DNA from: Nocardia rhizosphaerihabitans
GTDB lineage: Bacteria; Actinomycetota; Actinomycetes; Mycobacteriales; Mycobacteriaceae
DNA length: 64,000 nucleotides
NCBI RefSeq assembly: GCF_014646295.1
Contig: NZ_BMNE01000008.1
Coordinates: forward strand, 181,804-245,803
Direction: 5' to 3'
The translations under genes and the position numbers were made by a program. This document shows, piece after piece, positions 10,419 to 18,772 of this stretch. The notes beneath the pieces are model-generated. The model was given only the letters and a program-made list of their open reading frames with translations, was not told where the DNA came from and searched no databases. Position 1 is the first letter of the stretch. Every line of letters starts with the position of its first letter.

Positions 10419-11996
10419 TCATCGTCTGCGCGGCAACGAGAATCGGCGAGTTCGTCGATCGCCGAGGACCAGCCGCGCGGCACTGCGCCCACTGGCACCG
10501 GACACCCCACCGCCGGGATGGGTGGACGCACCGGTCAGATACAGGCCGGGAGCGCCCGGGACGCGCTGACCCGACAGCTCGGGCAGCGGCCGCCACAGCA
10601 TCATCTGGTCGAGCGACATCTCGACGTGCATGACATTGCCGCCACGTAGCCCCATTTCCCGTTCGAGATCGACCGGGGTCTGCACGAACCGCTGCCGCAC
10701 CGAGGACGCGAATCCCGGTGCGTAACGGTCGACCTCGCCGATGATCCGATCCGCCTCGCGCTCGGCGTGTGCTGCCCAGTCGCTGCCGTCGGCGAGCTCG
10801 TAGGGATGCCACTGCGCCCACAGCGACAGCTGATGTTCGCCAGGCGGCGCGATGGTCGGGTCGAGGGCGCTGAAACTCATCGCCAGCACCACCGGTCGCG
10901 GCGGCAGCGAACCGGCCAGGGCCGCGCCGTGGGCCAGGCGCAGCTGGCTCCGGTCCGAGACGAGGAACTGCAGGCCGCGGGCGGATTCGGCGGGGGAGGC
11001 GCCGGGGTATTCCGGTAGCCGGTCGGTGGCCAGGCGCACCACCATGCCGATGCCGGGGCCGACCCGGATCCGGCGCTGCCAGTCGTCGAGGGTGTCGGTG
11101 TCGAAATCGCCCGCGCGCAGCAGATCCAGGGTCGCCAGGATGTGGGAGCCCGCGACCACGGTGTCGGCGTGCAGGTTTCGCCCCGATGCGGTGGACACCT
11201 GCCAGCCGCTGCCGGTGCGGCGCAGCGCGGTGACGGCGTCACCGGTGTGCAGTTCACCGTCGTCGGAACGCAGCCGGGCGATCAGGGCCGCGCTGAGCGC
11301 CCCACTTCCCCCCACGGCCCGGCCCGGCGGCAGGGTGTGCATAAGCGCGGCGAAACCGGCCATCGGCGCCGAGCCGGGTTCCGACATCGGCGGACCCGAC
11401 TGCGCGCCGAACCAGGCCAGCGACGCCTTGAGCCGTTCGTCGTCGAACCAGTAGTCCAGCAGCGCGTCACCGGACTGCAGGAACTCCCGCGACAGCGCGC
11501 TGCCGCCGTCGCGCGCGTCCAGCCCCCAGAACGAGCGCAGCAGCCTGCCCGGTGTCGGCGGACCACCGAAGGACCGCATCACCCGCGCGCTGCGCTCACC
11601 CCACACCGAGACGAAACGGCGATAGGCGTCGGCGTCGCGTTCACCGCAGGCCGCGGCGATCGACGCGCAGGTCAGATCCAGATCGCGATGGAAGACGATC
11701 GGCGGGCGTACGCCGTCGGACGGCGTGAAACCCCATGGATCGCAGTCGATGTAGCGCAGCCCGAATCGCTCGAGCTCGAGCTCCTCGATGATCCCGGTGT
11801 GCCGGATCATGATGTGCGCCGAGGACCCGCGATCCACCAGATGGCCGGGGAACCGCTCGACGGTCGACACCGCGCCGCCGGGCACCTCGTCGCGCTCGAG
11901 CACCTGCACCCGCTGCCCGGCTCGCGCCAGATAGCAGGCGGCGACCAGCGCGTTGTGACCAGAACCGACGACGATCGTCGTTCCCGCCGACCTCAC
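10419..11996 (-). CDS. crtO: CrtO-type carotenoid ketolase
   Basis: 525 residues from GTG 11996, whose GTGA overlaps the acetyltransferase stop. The N-terminus has the dinucleotide fold IVVGSGHNALVAACYLARAG with ERDEVPGGAVSTVE after it. Long blocks, such as DRGSSAHIMIRHTGIIEEL, WFGAQSGPPMSEPG and NVMHVEMSLDQMMLWRPLP, match the Rhodococcus beta-carotene 4-ketolase CrtO as I remember it. The C-terminal FAD-binding block is GLYLTGASTHPGGGVSG. CrtO introduces a 4-keto group on a beta-ionone ring and is related to bacterial phytoene desaturases, not to CrtW. A desaturase role is less likely given the closeness to CrtO. Confidence 0.88.
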   Translation of the reverse strand: MRSAGTTIVVGSGHNALVAACYLARAGQRVQVLERDEVPGGAVSTVERFPGHLVDRGSSAHIMIRHTGIIEELELERFGLRYIDCDPWGFTPSDGVRPPIVFHRDLDLTCASIAAACGERDADAYRRFVSVWGERSARVMRSFGGPPTPGRLLRSFWGLDARDGGSALSREFLQSGDALLDYWFDDERLKASLAWFGAQSGPPMSEPGSAPMAGFAALMHTLPPGRAVGGSGALSAALIARLRSDDGELHTGDAVTALRRTGSGWQVSTASGRNLHADTVVAGSHILATLDLLRAGDFDTDTLDDWQRRIRVGPGIGMVVRLATDRLPEYPGASPAESARGLQFLVSDRSQLRLAHGAALAGSLPPRPVVLAMSFSALDPTIAPPGEHQLSLWAQWHPYELADGSDWAAHAEREADRIIGEVDRYAPGFASSVRQRFVQTPVDLEREMGLRGGNVMHVEMSLDQMMLWRPLPELSGQRVPGAPGLYLTGASTHPGGGVSGASGRSAARLVLGDRRTRRFSLPRRR

Positions 11997-12625
11997 GCTC
12001 GGCTGCCGGAGGCGGGCAGCGGCAGCCGCCGGCCCAGGATGGCGAACGGCCTGGTGTCGCCGGCGAACACGAAATTGCGGATCACATCGGTGAATCCGGC
12101 CCGCCGGTACAACCGCCACGCCCGGTTGGCCTCCTCGGGCACCTCCGGCGTCGACAGCAGCACGGCCGCCTCCGGCCGGTCCGCCAGCAGGCGCTCGAGC
12201 AGCGTCGACCCGATCCCGCGACCCTGCGCGGTGGGGTGCACGTGCAGTTCGGTGAGTTCGAAATAGTCGGCGAGCAGGTCGCGAGCGGCCGCTTCCGGCC
12301 AGCCGCACCGGCGCATTCCGGTGTGCACCTGCTGATGCCACCACTGCCGCGGCGCGCCGCTGTAGCCGTAGGCGATCGCGACGATCGGGGCGGTGCGCAG
12401 GTCGACCGAGCCCGAGTCGTCGGGGAGCAGGGCGGCCACGGCGCGCCAGCCGGCGCGGGTGGTGTGCTCGGTCCACATCGGCGCGCGGTGGTGTTCGGTG
12501 CCGCGGGGATAGTCCATCGCGGCGACATACACCGAGAGGGCGTCGTGCAGGCGCGACCGCAGGGCGGCGACGGTGAGGTCGACGACGACGGGTGCGGGGG
12601 TGTGATTCGGCTTGACGGCTGTCAT
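11993..12625 (-). CDS. GNAT-family N-acetyltransferase (Rv2170-like)
   Basis: 210 residues from ATG 12625; the upstream frame extension to 12688 lacks a ribosome site and runs through the divergent promoter region. The acetyl-CoA pyrophosphate loop is visible as LHVHPTAQGRGIGSTLLERLL (R/Q-x-x-G-x-G/A), and the C-terminal beta-strand motif is ANRAWRLYRRAGF. In M. tuberculosis the gene next to lppM in this cluster is Rv2170, a GNAT protein reported to acetylate isocitrate lyase. Equivalence is supported by position and length, but the target here is unknown. The stop overlaps the crtO start by 4 nt. Confidence 0.8.
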   Translation of the reverse strand: MTAVKPNHTPAPVVVDLTVAALRSRLHDALSVYVAAMDYPRGTEHHRAPMWTEHTTRAGWRAVAALLPDDSGSVDLRTAPIVAIAYGYSGAPRQWWHQQVHTGMRRCGWPEAAARDLLADYFELTELHVHPTAQGRGIGSTLLERLLADRPEAAVLLSTPEVPEEANRAWRLYRRAGFTDVIRNFVFAGDTRPFAILGRRLPLPASGSRA

Positions 12626-12697
12626 GGCTCTCGTCGATGGCGCGCAGGCGCGGAAGTTGTCGGTGGGTGTCCCTATATTCAATCTCAATTCAAACGT

Positions 12698-12713
12698 TCG
12701 AATGCTTGTTCGA
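12698..12713. promoter_or_regulatory. LexA (SOS) box-like palindrome
   Basis: The site reads TCGAATGCTTGTTCGA. It differs at one position from the actinobacterial LexA consensus TCGAAC-N4-GTTCGA. It lies 29-44 bp upstream of the HEPN gene start and on the far side of a TATATT hexamer (12674-12679), where a bound repressor would block transcription. It also overlaps a second near-palindrome, TTCAAACGTTCGAA (12689-12702). LexA binding is inferred from the match. Confidence 0.6.
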
Positions 12714-12741
12714 TCTGTGCGAGGGGCGAAAGGGGCAGCAG

Positions 12742-13191
12742 ATGGCTGGTCGCAACGATGGTCGGGAGCACGCGGGGCACGACGGTCGCGCGGGCGGGCT
12801 GCTACGTCAGGCCGACGCCTTGCTCACCGATTCGGCCTGGGAACACGAGCCGGGCGAGCGATTCCGCACCGCCTACCTGGCCGCCCTGCGCGGCGCGGGC
12901 GCGATGATCGCGCTCACCGGCGCCGACCGGGCGCCGCGGGCCAGGTCGCGCAGTGCGTGGGTATTGCTGAGACGCGCCACACCCGAGTTCGCGATGTGGG
13001 CCGATTACTTCGAGGCCCATTCGCAGCTGCGGGCCGATCTGGAGGCCGGATTGGACCGCGCGATCACCGACACCCGAGCCGATGAGTTCTGTTCACGGGT
13101 CGGCGCATTCCTCTACGACGTCGACGATGCGCTGGTCGCCGCGGCCAAGACACGCCCGCAGCCGAGTCGCGACCGGGACATGACTGCTTAG
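12742..13191 (+). CDS. SAV_6107-family HEPN-domain protein
   Basis: 149 residues. The ATG at 12742 follows AAAGGGG; the longer frame from 12637 is not supported. The sequence is all-helical in character, with AYLAALRGAGAMIALTGADR and EFAMWADYFEAHSQLRADLE, which I recognise as the SAV_6107 HEPN family. The family's name gene lies near the division cluster in Streptomyces avermitilis, so the location is conserved. I do not see the catalytic R-x(4-6)-H of HEPN ribonucleases in the C-terminal helix, so an enzymatic role is doubtful. The LexA-box-like site just upstream suggests SOS control. Function unknown. Confidence 0.8.
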   Translation: MAGRNDGREHAGHDGRAGGLLRQADALLTDSAWEHEPGERFRTAYLAALRGAGAMIALTGADRAPRARSRSAWVLLRRATPEFAMWADYFEAHSQLRADLEAGLDRAITDTRADEFCSRVGAFLYDVDDALVAAAKTRPQPSRDRDMTA

Positions 13192-13316
13192 TTATCACCG
13201 AGTAGGTGGTACGGCTTCGATCGAACTCGTATCATGGGGAGCAGATAGCCGCCAAGGTCGGCTACCCGTCGCCTACCCGGAGGCGACCAGCCACGCCTAG
13301 TGCCGGGGGAGGTACC

Positions 13317-13745
13317 GTGCCACTCTCCGAGCACGAGCAGCGCATGCTCGAACAGATCGAGAGCGCTCTCTATGCTGAGGATCCGAAGTTCGCCTCGTCC
13401 GTCCGCGGCGGACGACTTCGCTCCACGTCGAGTCGACGCAGACTGCAGGCCGCGGCGTTGTTCGCCATCGGTCTGTTCCTGCTCGTCGCCGGCATCGCCG
13501 CCCCGTTCAAGCCGGGCGGTTTCCCGATCATCAGTCTCGTCGGATTCATCGCCATGTTCGGGGCGGGTGTCCTGCTCATGATCGGCAATTCGCGCAGGTC
13601 CGCTCGTCCGGACTCGACCGAGACTCCCGCCGCGGGCAGTGGCCCGTCGGGTGGCTCGACCGGGCGCGGTGGCCGTCCCCGCAAGTCGGGCGGCTTCTCC
13701 GAGCGGATGGAGGACCGGTTCCGCCGAAGGTTCGAGCAGGAGTAG
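13317..13745 (+). CDS. DUF3040 membrane protein (Rv2169c-like)
   Basis: 142 residues from GTG 13317, preceded by GGGGGAGG (13305-13312). It starts with the DUF3040 signature PLSEHEQRMLEQIESALYAEDPKF. Two membrane helices follow (ALFAIGLFLLVAGIAAPF and IISLVGFIAMFGAGVLLMIG), then a basic, glycine- and serine-rich C-terminal tail ending in RRRFEQE. Homologues sit immediately upstream of mraZ in mycobacteria and other actinobacteria; the function is unknown. A strong hairpin directly after the gene separates it from mraZ transcription. Confidence 0.88.
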   Translation: MPLSEHEQRMLEQIESALYAEDPKFASSVRGGRLRSTSSRRRLQAAALFAIGLFLLVAGIAAPFKPGGFPIISLVGFIAMFGAGVLLMIGNSRRSARPDSTETPAAGSGPSGGSTGRGGRPRKSGGFSERMEDRFRRRFEQE

Positions 13746-13773
13746 CTCGGCTGTAGCCGGAGCGTAACGGCAT

Positions 13774-13815
13774 CGAAGGCGGCGCCGCACCCGATCGGGT
13801 GCGGCGCCGCCTTCG
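13774..13815. terminator. Perfect 42-bp palindrome, likely bidirectional terminator
   Basis: Every base from 13774 to 13815 pairs about the centre 13794/13795 (arms CGAAGGCGGCGCCGCACCC and its complement). It ends in CTTCGTCTGT, with only a short T run. It lies 28 bp after the DUF3040 stop and closes that transcript before the mraZ promoter. Confidence 0.8.
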
Positions 13816-13860
13816 TCTGTCTCCGGTGCCTGCCGTCCGCCGGGCCTGTGGTCAGGGCGG

Positions 13861-13890
13861 TTCCCCCACCTTCCCCACCGTTCCCCACCC
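13861..13890 (-). promoter_or_regulatory. Second GTGGG repeat array upstream of mraZ
   Basis: The plus strand reads TTCCCC three times at 10-bp intervals, so the minus strand has three GTGGGG copies (CCCAC at 13865-13869, 13874-13878 and 13884-13888). This resembles the MraZ operator 200 bp downstream but faces the other way and has one 9-bp step. The rest of 13816-14078 shows no gene. Confidence 0.4.
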
Positions 13891-14078
13891 TGCCCCCGCG
13901 CGGCCCTCCGGCGGGCGCCGACGCCGGTCGCACCTGGGATGTTTGCTGAACGTTGTCGGAACCGCGGGTTGCCGACCCGCGCGGGTTGCCCGAACACGCG
14001 ATAACCCCGAATCTCGGTGATAGCTGGCATGACCTGCGGAATTGTGTTGGCGGGGAGCAGGATCACCCGGGGTTTCGA

Positions 14079-14109
14079 TTGAAAGTGGGGGAAAGTGGGG
14101 TAATGTGGG
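14079..14109 (+). promoter_or_regulatory. mraZ promoter with MraZ operator (three GTGGG repeats)
   Basis: TTGAAA (14079-14084) and TAATGT (14101-14106) form a -35/-10 pair with a 16-bp spacer. Three GTGGG repeats start at 14085, 14095 and 14105, exactly 10 bp apart, inside and across the promoter. MraZ is known to bind three or four such direct repeats in its own promoter in other bacteria, so autorepression of the division operon is expected. Confidence 0.8.
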
Positions 14110-14165
14110 TCGCGCACTACAGGAGAGGCCGTACGGCGAGGTGATCCAGTAGGGAGGTGGCCGAG

Positions 14166-14597
14166 ATGTTTCTCGGTACCTACACCCCCCGATTGGACGA
14201 CAAAGGGCGACTGACGTTGCCTGCGAAGTTCCGAGACGATCTGGCGGGAGGGTTGATGGTCACGAAAGGCCAAGACCACAGCCTGGCCGTGTATCCGAAA
14301 GATGAGTTCACCGCGCTCGCGCGGCGGGCCGCGGCGGCGTCTCGAAGCAACCCGCAGGCAAGGGCTTTCGTCCGAGCGCTGGCGGCGGGCACCGACGAGC
14401 AACGTCCGGATGCACAGGGCCGGATCACGTTGTCGCCGGACCATCGACGCTATGCGAATCTCACGCGTGATTGCGTGGTGATCGGTTCCGTCGACTTCCT
14501 CGAGATATGGGACAAGCAGGCGTGGGAGTCCTACCTCGCCGAGCACGAGGAGGACTACGCGCAAGCCAGAGACGAGTCGCTGGGCGGGATCTTCTAG
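14166..14597 (+). CDS. mraZ: Transcriptional regulator MraZ
   Basis: 143 residues, the same length as the mycobacterial protein. I prefer ATG 14166, 8 nt after AGGGAGG, over the in-frame GTG at 14157, which overlaps that ribosome site. It has two AbrB-like half-domains: MFLGTYTPRLDDKGRLTLPA and, near residue 80, DAQGRITLSPDHRRYANL. The conserved DxKGR/DxQGR signatures are present in both. MraZ forms ring oligomers that bind GTGGG repeats in the mra promoter. It heads the division cluster and is separated from rsmH by 219 nt. Confidence 0.95.
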   Translation: MFLGTYTPRLDDKGRLTLPAKFRDDLAGGLMVTKGQDHSLAVYPKDEFTALARRAAAASRSNPQARAFVRALAAGTDEQRPDAQGRITLSPDHRRYANLTRDCVVIGSVDFLEIWDKQAWESYLAEHEEDYAQARDESLGGIF

Positions 14598-14816
14598 CCC
14601 GGAGCACGCGAGTGCTGCGAGGCCTCTGCCCGGGCGTGGACCCTGACGTACTTCCCCGACGCCAGGTGCCGCGCCTCGGTCAGAGACCTCGACGCATTCG
14701 CCGGTTCCATCGCAAGGGCGGTGGAGCAGCTTCATTCAGACCGCAATCTCATTCGAAAAGCACTGTGTGGCAAGGCGACCCGTCTGCGACGCGAGGCAGT
14801 ATCCCGGGAGGTCGAG

Positions 14817-15815
14817 GTGAACCATGACACCGAGAACCCCCGTCATGTGCCGGTCCTGCTCCAACGCGCCGACGAACTGCTCGGGCCCGCGCTGAGCGAA
14901 CCGGGCGCGGTCTACATCGACGCGACCCTCGGCCTGGGCGGGCACGCCGAACATTTCCTGCGCACGTATCCGAACGCGCACCTGGTCGGGCTCGACCGCG
15001 ACACCACCGCGCTGAAACTGGCAGGCGAGCGGCTCGCGCCCTACGCCGACCGGATCACCCTGGTGCACACCCGCTACGACGGGATCGCCGACGCGCTGAA
15101 TCAGGCCGGACTGCCCGAGATCGGGTCCGTGTCAGCGATTCTGATGGACCTCGGGGTGTCGTCGATGCAGCTCGACGAGGCCGATCGCGGCTTCGCCTAC
15201 TCCGTCGACGCCCCGCTGGACATGCGGATGGACCCGACCACCGGCCCGACCGCCGCCGACGTGCTCAACACCTACAGCCACGGCGACCTGGCCAGGGTGC
15301 TGAAAACCTATGGCGACGAACGGTTCGCGGGCAAGATCGCCTCCGAGGTGCTGCGCAGGCGCGCGGTCAAGCCGTTCACCACCAGCGCCGAGCTGGTCGA
15401 ACTGCTCTACGACACCATCCCGGCCGCGGCGCGGCGCACCGGCGGTCATCCGGCCAAGCGCACGTTCCAGGCCCTGCGGGTGGAGGTCAACGGTGAGCTC
15501 GATTCGCTGCGCGCCGCGCTGCCGGCGGCCCTGGATTCGCTGCGCGTCGGCGGGCGGATCTGCGTCATGTCGTACCAGTCGCTGGAGGACCGGCTGGTCA
15601 AGCAGGAATTCGCGCCACGCATCGTGTCCAGATCACCGATGGACCTGCCGGTCGAACTGCCCGGCATGGGACCGGAATTCCGGATGCTGACCCGAGGTGC
15701 GGAGAAGGCGACCGAGTCCGAGATCGAGGTCAACCCGCGATCCGCGCCGGTGCGGATGCGCGCGGCCGAACGGATCGCGGAGAGGTCAGGGAGGACACAG
15801 GAGGGGACACGATGA
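14817..15815 (+). CDS. rsmH: 16S rRNA (cytosine-1402 N4)-methyltransferase RsmH (MraW)
   Basis: 332 residues from GTG 14817, preceded by GGGAGG at 14806-14811; the frame extends to 14721 without a better start. Class I methyltransferase motifs: HVPVLLQRADELL, the SAM loop DATLGLGGHAEHFL, and LMDLGVSSMQLDEADRGFAY. C-terminal features include RTFQALRVEVNGEL and the end motif PRSAPVRMRAAER, all typical of RsmH. It methylates C1402 of 16S rRNA in the decoding centre. The stop overlaps the ftsL ATG by 4 nt. Confidence 0.95.
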   Translation: MNHDTENPRHVPVLLQRADELLGPALSEPGAVYIDATLGLGGHAEHFLRTYPNAHLVGLDRDTTALKLAGERLAPYADRITLVHTRYDGIADALNQAGLPEIGSVSAILMDLGVSSMQLDEADRGFAYSVDAPLDMRMDPTTGPTAADVLNTYSHGDLARVLKTYGDERFAGKIASEVLRRRAVKPFTTSAELVELLYDTIPAAARRTGGHPAKRTFQALRVEVNGELDSLRAALPAALDSLRVGGRICVMSYQSLEDRLVKQEFAPRIVSRSPMDLPVELPGMGPEFRMLTRGAEKATESEIEVNPRSAPVRMRAAERIAERSGRTQEGTR

Positions 15816-16789
15816 GCGTGCGGACGAGCACCGTCGCAGTACCGGGGCGTACGGCCCGTCGCGTCGAGGCGGCCGAACGGGTGAAGTCCGGTGCCGCACA
15901 GCGGGCCTACGCGCGCAAGCGCACCAGGGAGCAACTGCTCGACGGCATCGAGCTGCCCGAACGGGCATCCACGATGGCCGGGCGGATCCCGTTCGTCACC
16001 GCCATCATCGGACTGCTCGGCTGCGGCCTCGCCCTCACTCTGTTGCTGACCACCCGCGCCGCCGAGGACAGCTACCAGCTCGGCGACGCCAGGGCGGTCA
16101 ACCGCAAGCTCGCCGACGAGCGGGCCGCGCTGCAGCGCGAGGTCGCCGCCGCCGACTCGGCCCCCGAATTGGCCGCGCGCGCCAGGGAACTGGGCATGAT
16201 TCCCGCCAAGGACCCGGCCCGGCTGGTGCTCGGTCCCGGCGGTGAGGTCACCGTCATCGGCACGCCGACGCCCGCCCAGGGCGCGCCCGCGCCGCCGCTG
16301 AACAGCCCGCCCACCACGACGCCCAGCGGTCCGCCGCCTGGACATTTGCAGGCACAGGGGGAGCGGGTGGTTCCGGTGCAGCCGGGCGCTACGCTCGCGA
16401 GTCCGGCCACGCCCAGCGGTGCGCCGGGGAATACCCCCGCCGCGCCCGAGGGCCAAGGTGGCGCCCCCGCCCAGCCGCAGGCGCCCGTGGTCTCGCCCCA
16501 GCCCGCGGCGGCACCGGCGCCCGCGCCGCTCGCCCCGGCTCCGGTCGAAGCGACGGCGCCCGGTCAGACCGTGGATGGTCAAGCTCCGGCGCCGGTGGAC
16601 GGCCAAGCTCCGGTGGACGGCCAAGCGCCGGCGCCGATGGCTCCCGCGGCCGGTCGAGCGCCGGTGGACGGTCAGGCGCAGACCGACACGCCGCCGCCCG
16701 CACCGGGTGTCGCGGTCGGACAACCGAGCCCCGCGGCCCGGCCACCGAGTGAGACGCCGCAGATCGTCGCCCCGGAGGGCGGTCGATGA
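15812..16789 (+). CDS. ftsL: FtsL-like division protein with long Pro/Ala-rich tail
   Basis: 325 residues. A basic cytoplasmic N-terminus leads to one membrane helix (VTAIIGLLGCGLALTLLLTT, about residues 66-86). A short coiled-coil-like segment follows (NRKLADERAALQREVAAADS) and then the ARARELGMIPAKDPARLVL signature seen after the helix in actinobacterial FtsL. From about residue 150 to the end the protein is low-complexity Pro/Ala/Gln with VDGQAPAP-type repeats, making it much longer than a classical FtsL. It sits between rsmH and ftsI with 4-nt overlaps on both sides, the normal ftsL position. FtsL acts with FtsB and FtsQ to activate FtsWI at the septum. Confidence 0.82.
   Translation: MSVRTSTVAVPGRTARRVEAAERVKSGAAQRAYARKRTREQLLDGIELPERASTMAGRIPFVTAIIGLLGCGLALTLLLTTRAAEDSYQLGDARAVNRKLADERAALQREVAAADSAPELAARARELGMIPAKDPARLVLGPGGEVTVIGTPTPAQGAPAPPLNSPPTTTPSGPPPGHLQAQGERVVPVQPGATLASPATPSGAPGNTPAAPEGQGGAPAQPQAPVVSPQPAAAPAPAPLAPAPVEATAPGQTVDGQAPAPVDGQAPVDGQAPAPMAPAAGRAPVDGQAQTDTPPPAPGVAVGQPSPAARPPSETPQIVAPEGGR
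16571..16680 (+). repeat. Short tandem repeats encoding VDGQAPAP units in ftsL
   Basis: Four copies of a GTGGACGG(C/T)CAAGC-like unit, at 16571, 16595, 16613 and 16664, encode VDGQA. Spacing is 24, 18 and 51 nt. The copies are not identical at the DNA level. The tract is in frame and probably varies in length between strains. Confidence 0.7.
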
Positions 16790-18669
16790 GGCAGAGCGGG
16801 CCCGCGTCGCCACGGCGACGCGGGCCGGTCTCGTCGAGGGCCCGCCGTTCGGGCTCGCTCTCGCCGGACCGGCCGATCCGGTTGCGCCTCGGCGTCGGCC
16901 GGGTCACTCTGCTGGCCACGCTGGCGGTGGTGGCGTTGCAGCTGCTCTACATCCAGAGCATCGCCGCGCCCGCGCTTTCGGCGCAGGCCGCGTCGCAGCG
17001 CACCACCAAGGAGACCGAGGCCGCCGTGCGCGGCCCGATCACCGACCGCAACGGCAACCGGCTCGCCTTCACCATCACCGCGAAAGCGCTGACCTTCCAG
17101 CCGGTCCGGGTGCGCCAGCAGCTGGCCGACGCCAAGAAGGCCAAGTCGAGCGCGCCCGATCCGGAGCAGCGGCTGAAGGACATCGCGAAGTTCGTCCACG
17201 ACAAGCTCGGCGCGGCAGCGCCCAAGGAAGAAGAGCTGCTGGACAAACTGCGCAGCGACAAGACCTTCACCTACCTCGCGCGCAATGTCGATCCGCGGGT
17301 GGCCTCGGAGATCATCGCCAAGTACCCGGAGGTCGGCCAGGAACGCCAGGACCTGCGCGAATACCCCGGTGGAGCGCTGGCGGCCAATGTGGTCGGCGCG
17401 ACCGGGTGGGACGGGCACGGCCAGATCGGCCTGGAATCCGCGCTGGACTCGGTCCTCGCAGGCACCGACGGTTCGCGCACCTACGACCGCGGCTCCGACG
17501 GCGCGGTGATCCCGGGCAGCTACCGGGATCAGCAGCCCGCGGTCAACGGTCACGGCGTGGAACTGACCCTCGACGAGGACATGCAGTACTTCGTCCAGCA
17601 GCAGGTGCAGCAGGCCAAACAGCTGTCCGGCGCGTCCTCGGCCTCGGCGGTGGTGCTCGACGCCAAGACCGGTCAGGTGCTGGCCATGGCCAACGACAAC
17701 ACCTTCAATCCCGCACTGGGACCCCAGCATTGGGCCTCGGCGAACATGAGCAACCCCTCGGTCTCCGAACCGTTCGAGCCCGGCTCGGTGAACAAGATCG
17801 TCACCGCCGCCGCCGCCATCGAATACGGCCTGACCACCCCCGACGAAGTGCTGCAGGTGCCCGGCTCGATCCGGATGTCGGGCGTCACCGTCAACGACGC
17901 GTGGCAGCACGGCACCGCGCCGTACACGACCACCGGGATCTTCGGAAAGTCCTCCAACGTGGGCACTCTCATGCTCGCGCAGCGCGTGGGCGAGGACCGC
18001 TTCGCCGAAATGGTCGACCGCTTCGGCCTCGGCAAGCGCACCGGGATCGGCCTGCCCGGCGAGAGCCCGGGCCAGGTGCCCGCGCGCGACCAGTGGTCCG
18101 GCGGTACCTTCGCGAACCTGCCCATCGGCCAGGGTCTTTCGATGACGACGCTGCAGATGACCGGCATGTACCAGGCCATCGCCAACGACGGCCTGCGCAT
18201 TCCGCCGCGCATCGTCAAGGCCAGGATCGCCCCCGACGGCACCCGCACCGAGGAACTGCAGCCGGACGGCGTGCGCGTGGTGAGCCCGCAGACCGCGAGC
18301 ACGCTGCGTACCATCTTCCAGGCGACGGTCCAGAAGGACCCGATGGGCTACCAGATGGGCACCGGCGCACAGGCCGCGATCGAGGGCTACCAGGTGGCGG
18401 GCAAGACCGGCACCGCGCAGAAGGTGGACCCTGGCTGCCGGTGCTATTCGACCTCGTCGTTCTACATCACCTTCGCCGGGCTGGCGCCCGCCGACAACCC
18501 CCGCTACGTGATCGGCATGATGCTCGACGCGCCGGTCCGCAGCTCCGACGGCACCGGTGGCGGGTCGGCCGCGCCGCTGTTCCACACCATCGCCTCCTGG
18601 GCGTTGCAGCGCGACCGGGTGCCGCCCTCGCCGGAGCCCAAGCGGCTGGTGCTGGAGGCCGGGCTCTAA
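16786..18669 (+). CDS. ftsI: Septal peptidoglycan transpeptidase FtsI (PbpB, class B PBP)
   Basis: 627 residues. One N-terminal membrane helix (VTLLATLAVVALQLLYIQSI) follows an arginine-rich cytoplasmic tail. The dimerisation domain begins with RGPITDRNGNRLAFT. The three penicillin-binding motifs are present: SVNK around residue 333 (active serine), SSN near 388 and KTGTAQ near 540. It has no PASTA repeats, as in mycobacterial PbpB. It crosslinks septal peptidoglycan with FtsW as the partner polymerase. The start overlaps the ftsL stop; 103 nt separate it from murE, where a new promoter could lie. Confidence 0.95.
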   Translation: MRQSGPASPRRRGPVSSRARRSGSLSPDRPIRLRLGVGRVTLLATLAVVALQLLYIQSIAAPALSAQAASQRTTKETEAAVRGPITDRNGNRLAFTITAKALTFQPVRVRQQLADAKKAKSSAPDPEQRLKDIAKFVHDKLGAAAPKEEELLDKLRSDKTFTYLARNVDPRVASEIIAKYPEVGQERQDLREYPGGALAANVVGATGWDGHGQIGLESALDSVLAGTDGSRTYDRGSDGAVIPGSYRDQQPAVNGHGVELTLDEDMQYFVQQQVQQAKQLSGASSASAVVLDAKTGQVLAMANDNTFNPALGPQHWASANMSNPSVSEPFEPGSVNKIVTAAAAIEYGLTTPDEVLQVPGSIRMSGVTVNDAWQHGTAPYTTTGIFGKSSNVGTLMLAQRVGEDRFAEMVDRFGLGKRTGIGLPGESPGQVPARDQWSGGTFANLPIGQGLSMTTLQMTGMYQAIANDGLRIPPRIVKARIAPDGTRTEELQPDGVRVVSPQTASTLRTIFQATVQKDPMGYQMGTGAQAAIEGYQVAGKTGTAQKVDPGCRCYSTSSFYITFAGLAPADNPRYVIGMMLDAPVRSSDGTGGGSAAPLFHTIASWALQRDRVPPSPEPKRLVLEAGL

Positions 18670-18772
18670 CTCTTCGCCTTGGCACAACCCGCGTTGTCCG
18701 TCCGACACCGCGCGTCGGTAACCTGACTGCTCGTCTCGCCCACGCGCTCGATCACTCTCAGAGAGGAGCCTT

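Noticed and set aside
16571..16680. Repeats in ftsL considered as a CRISPR-like array
   Set aside because: The repeats are short, imperfect, in frame and have no unique spacers; they encode protein repeats.
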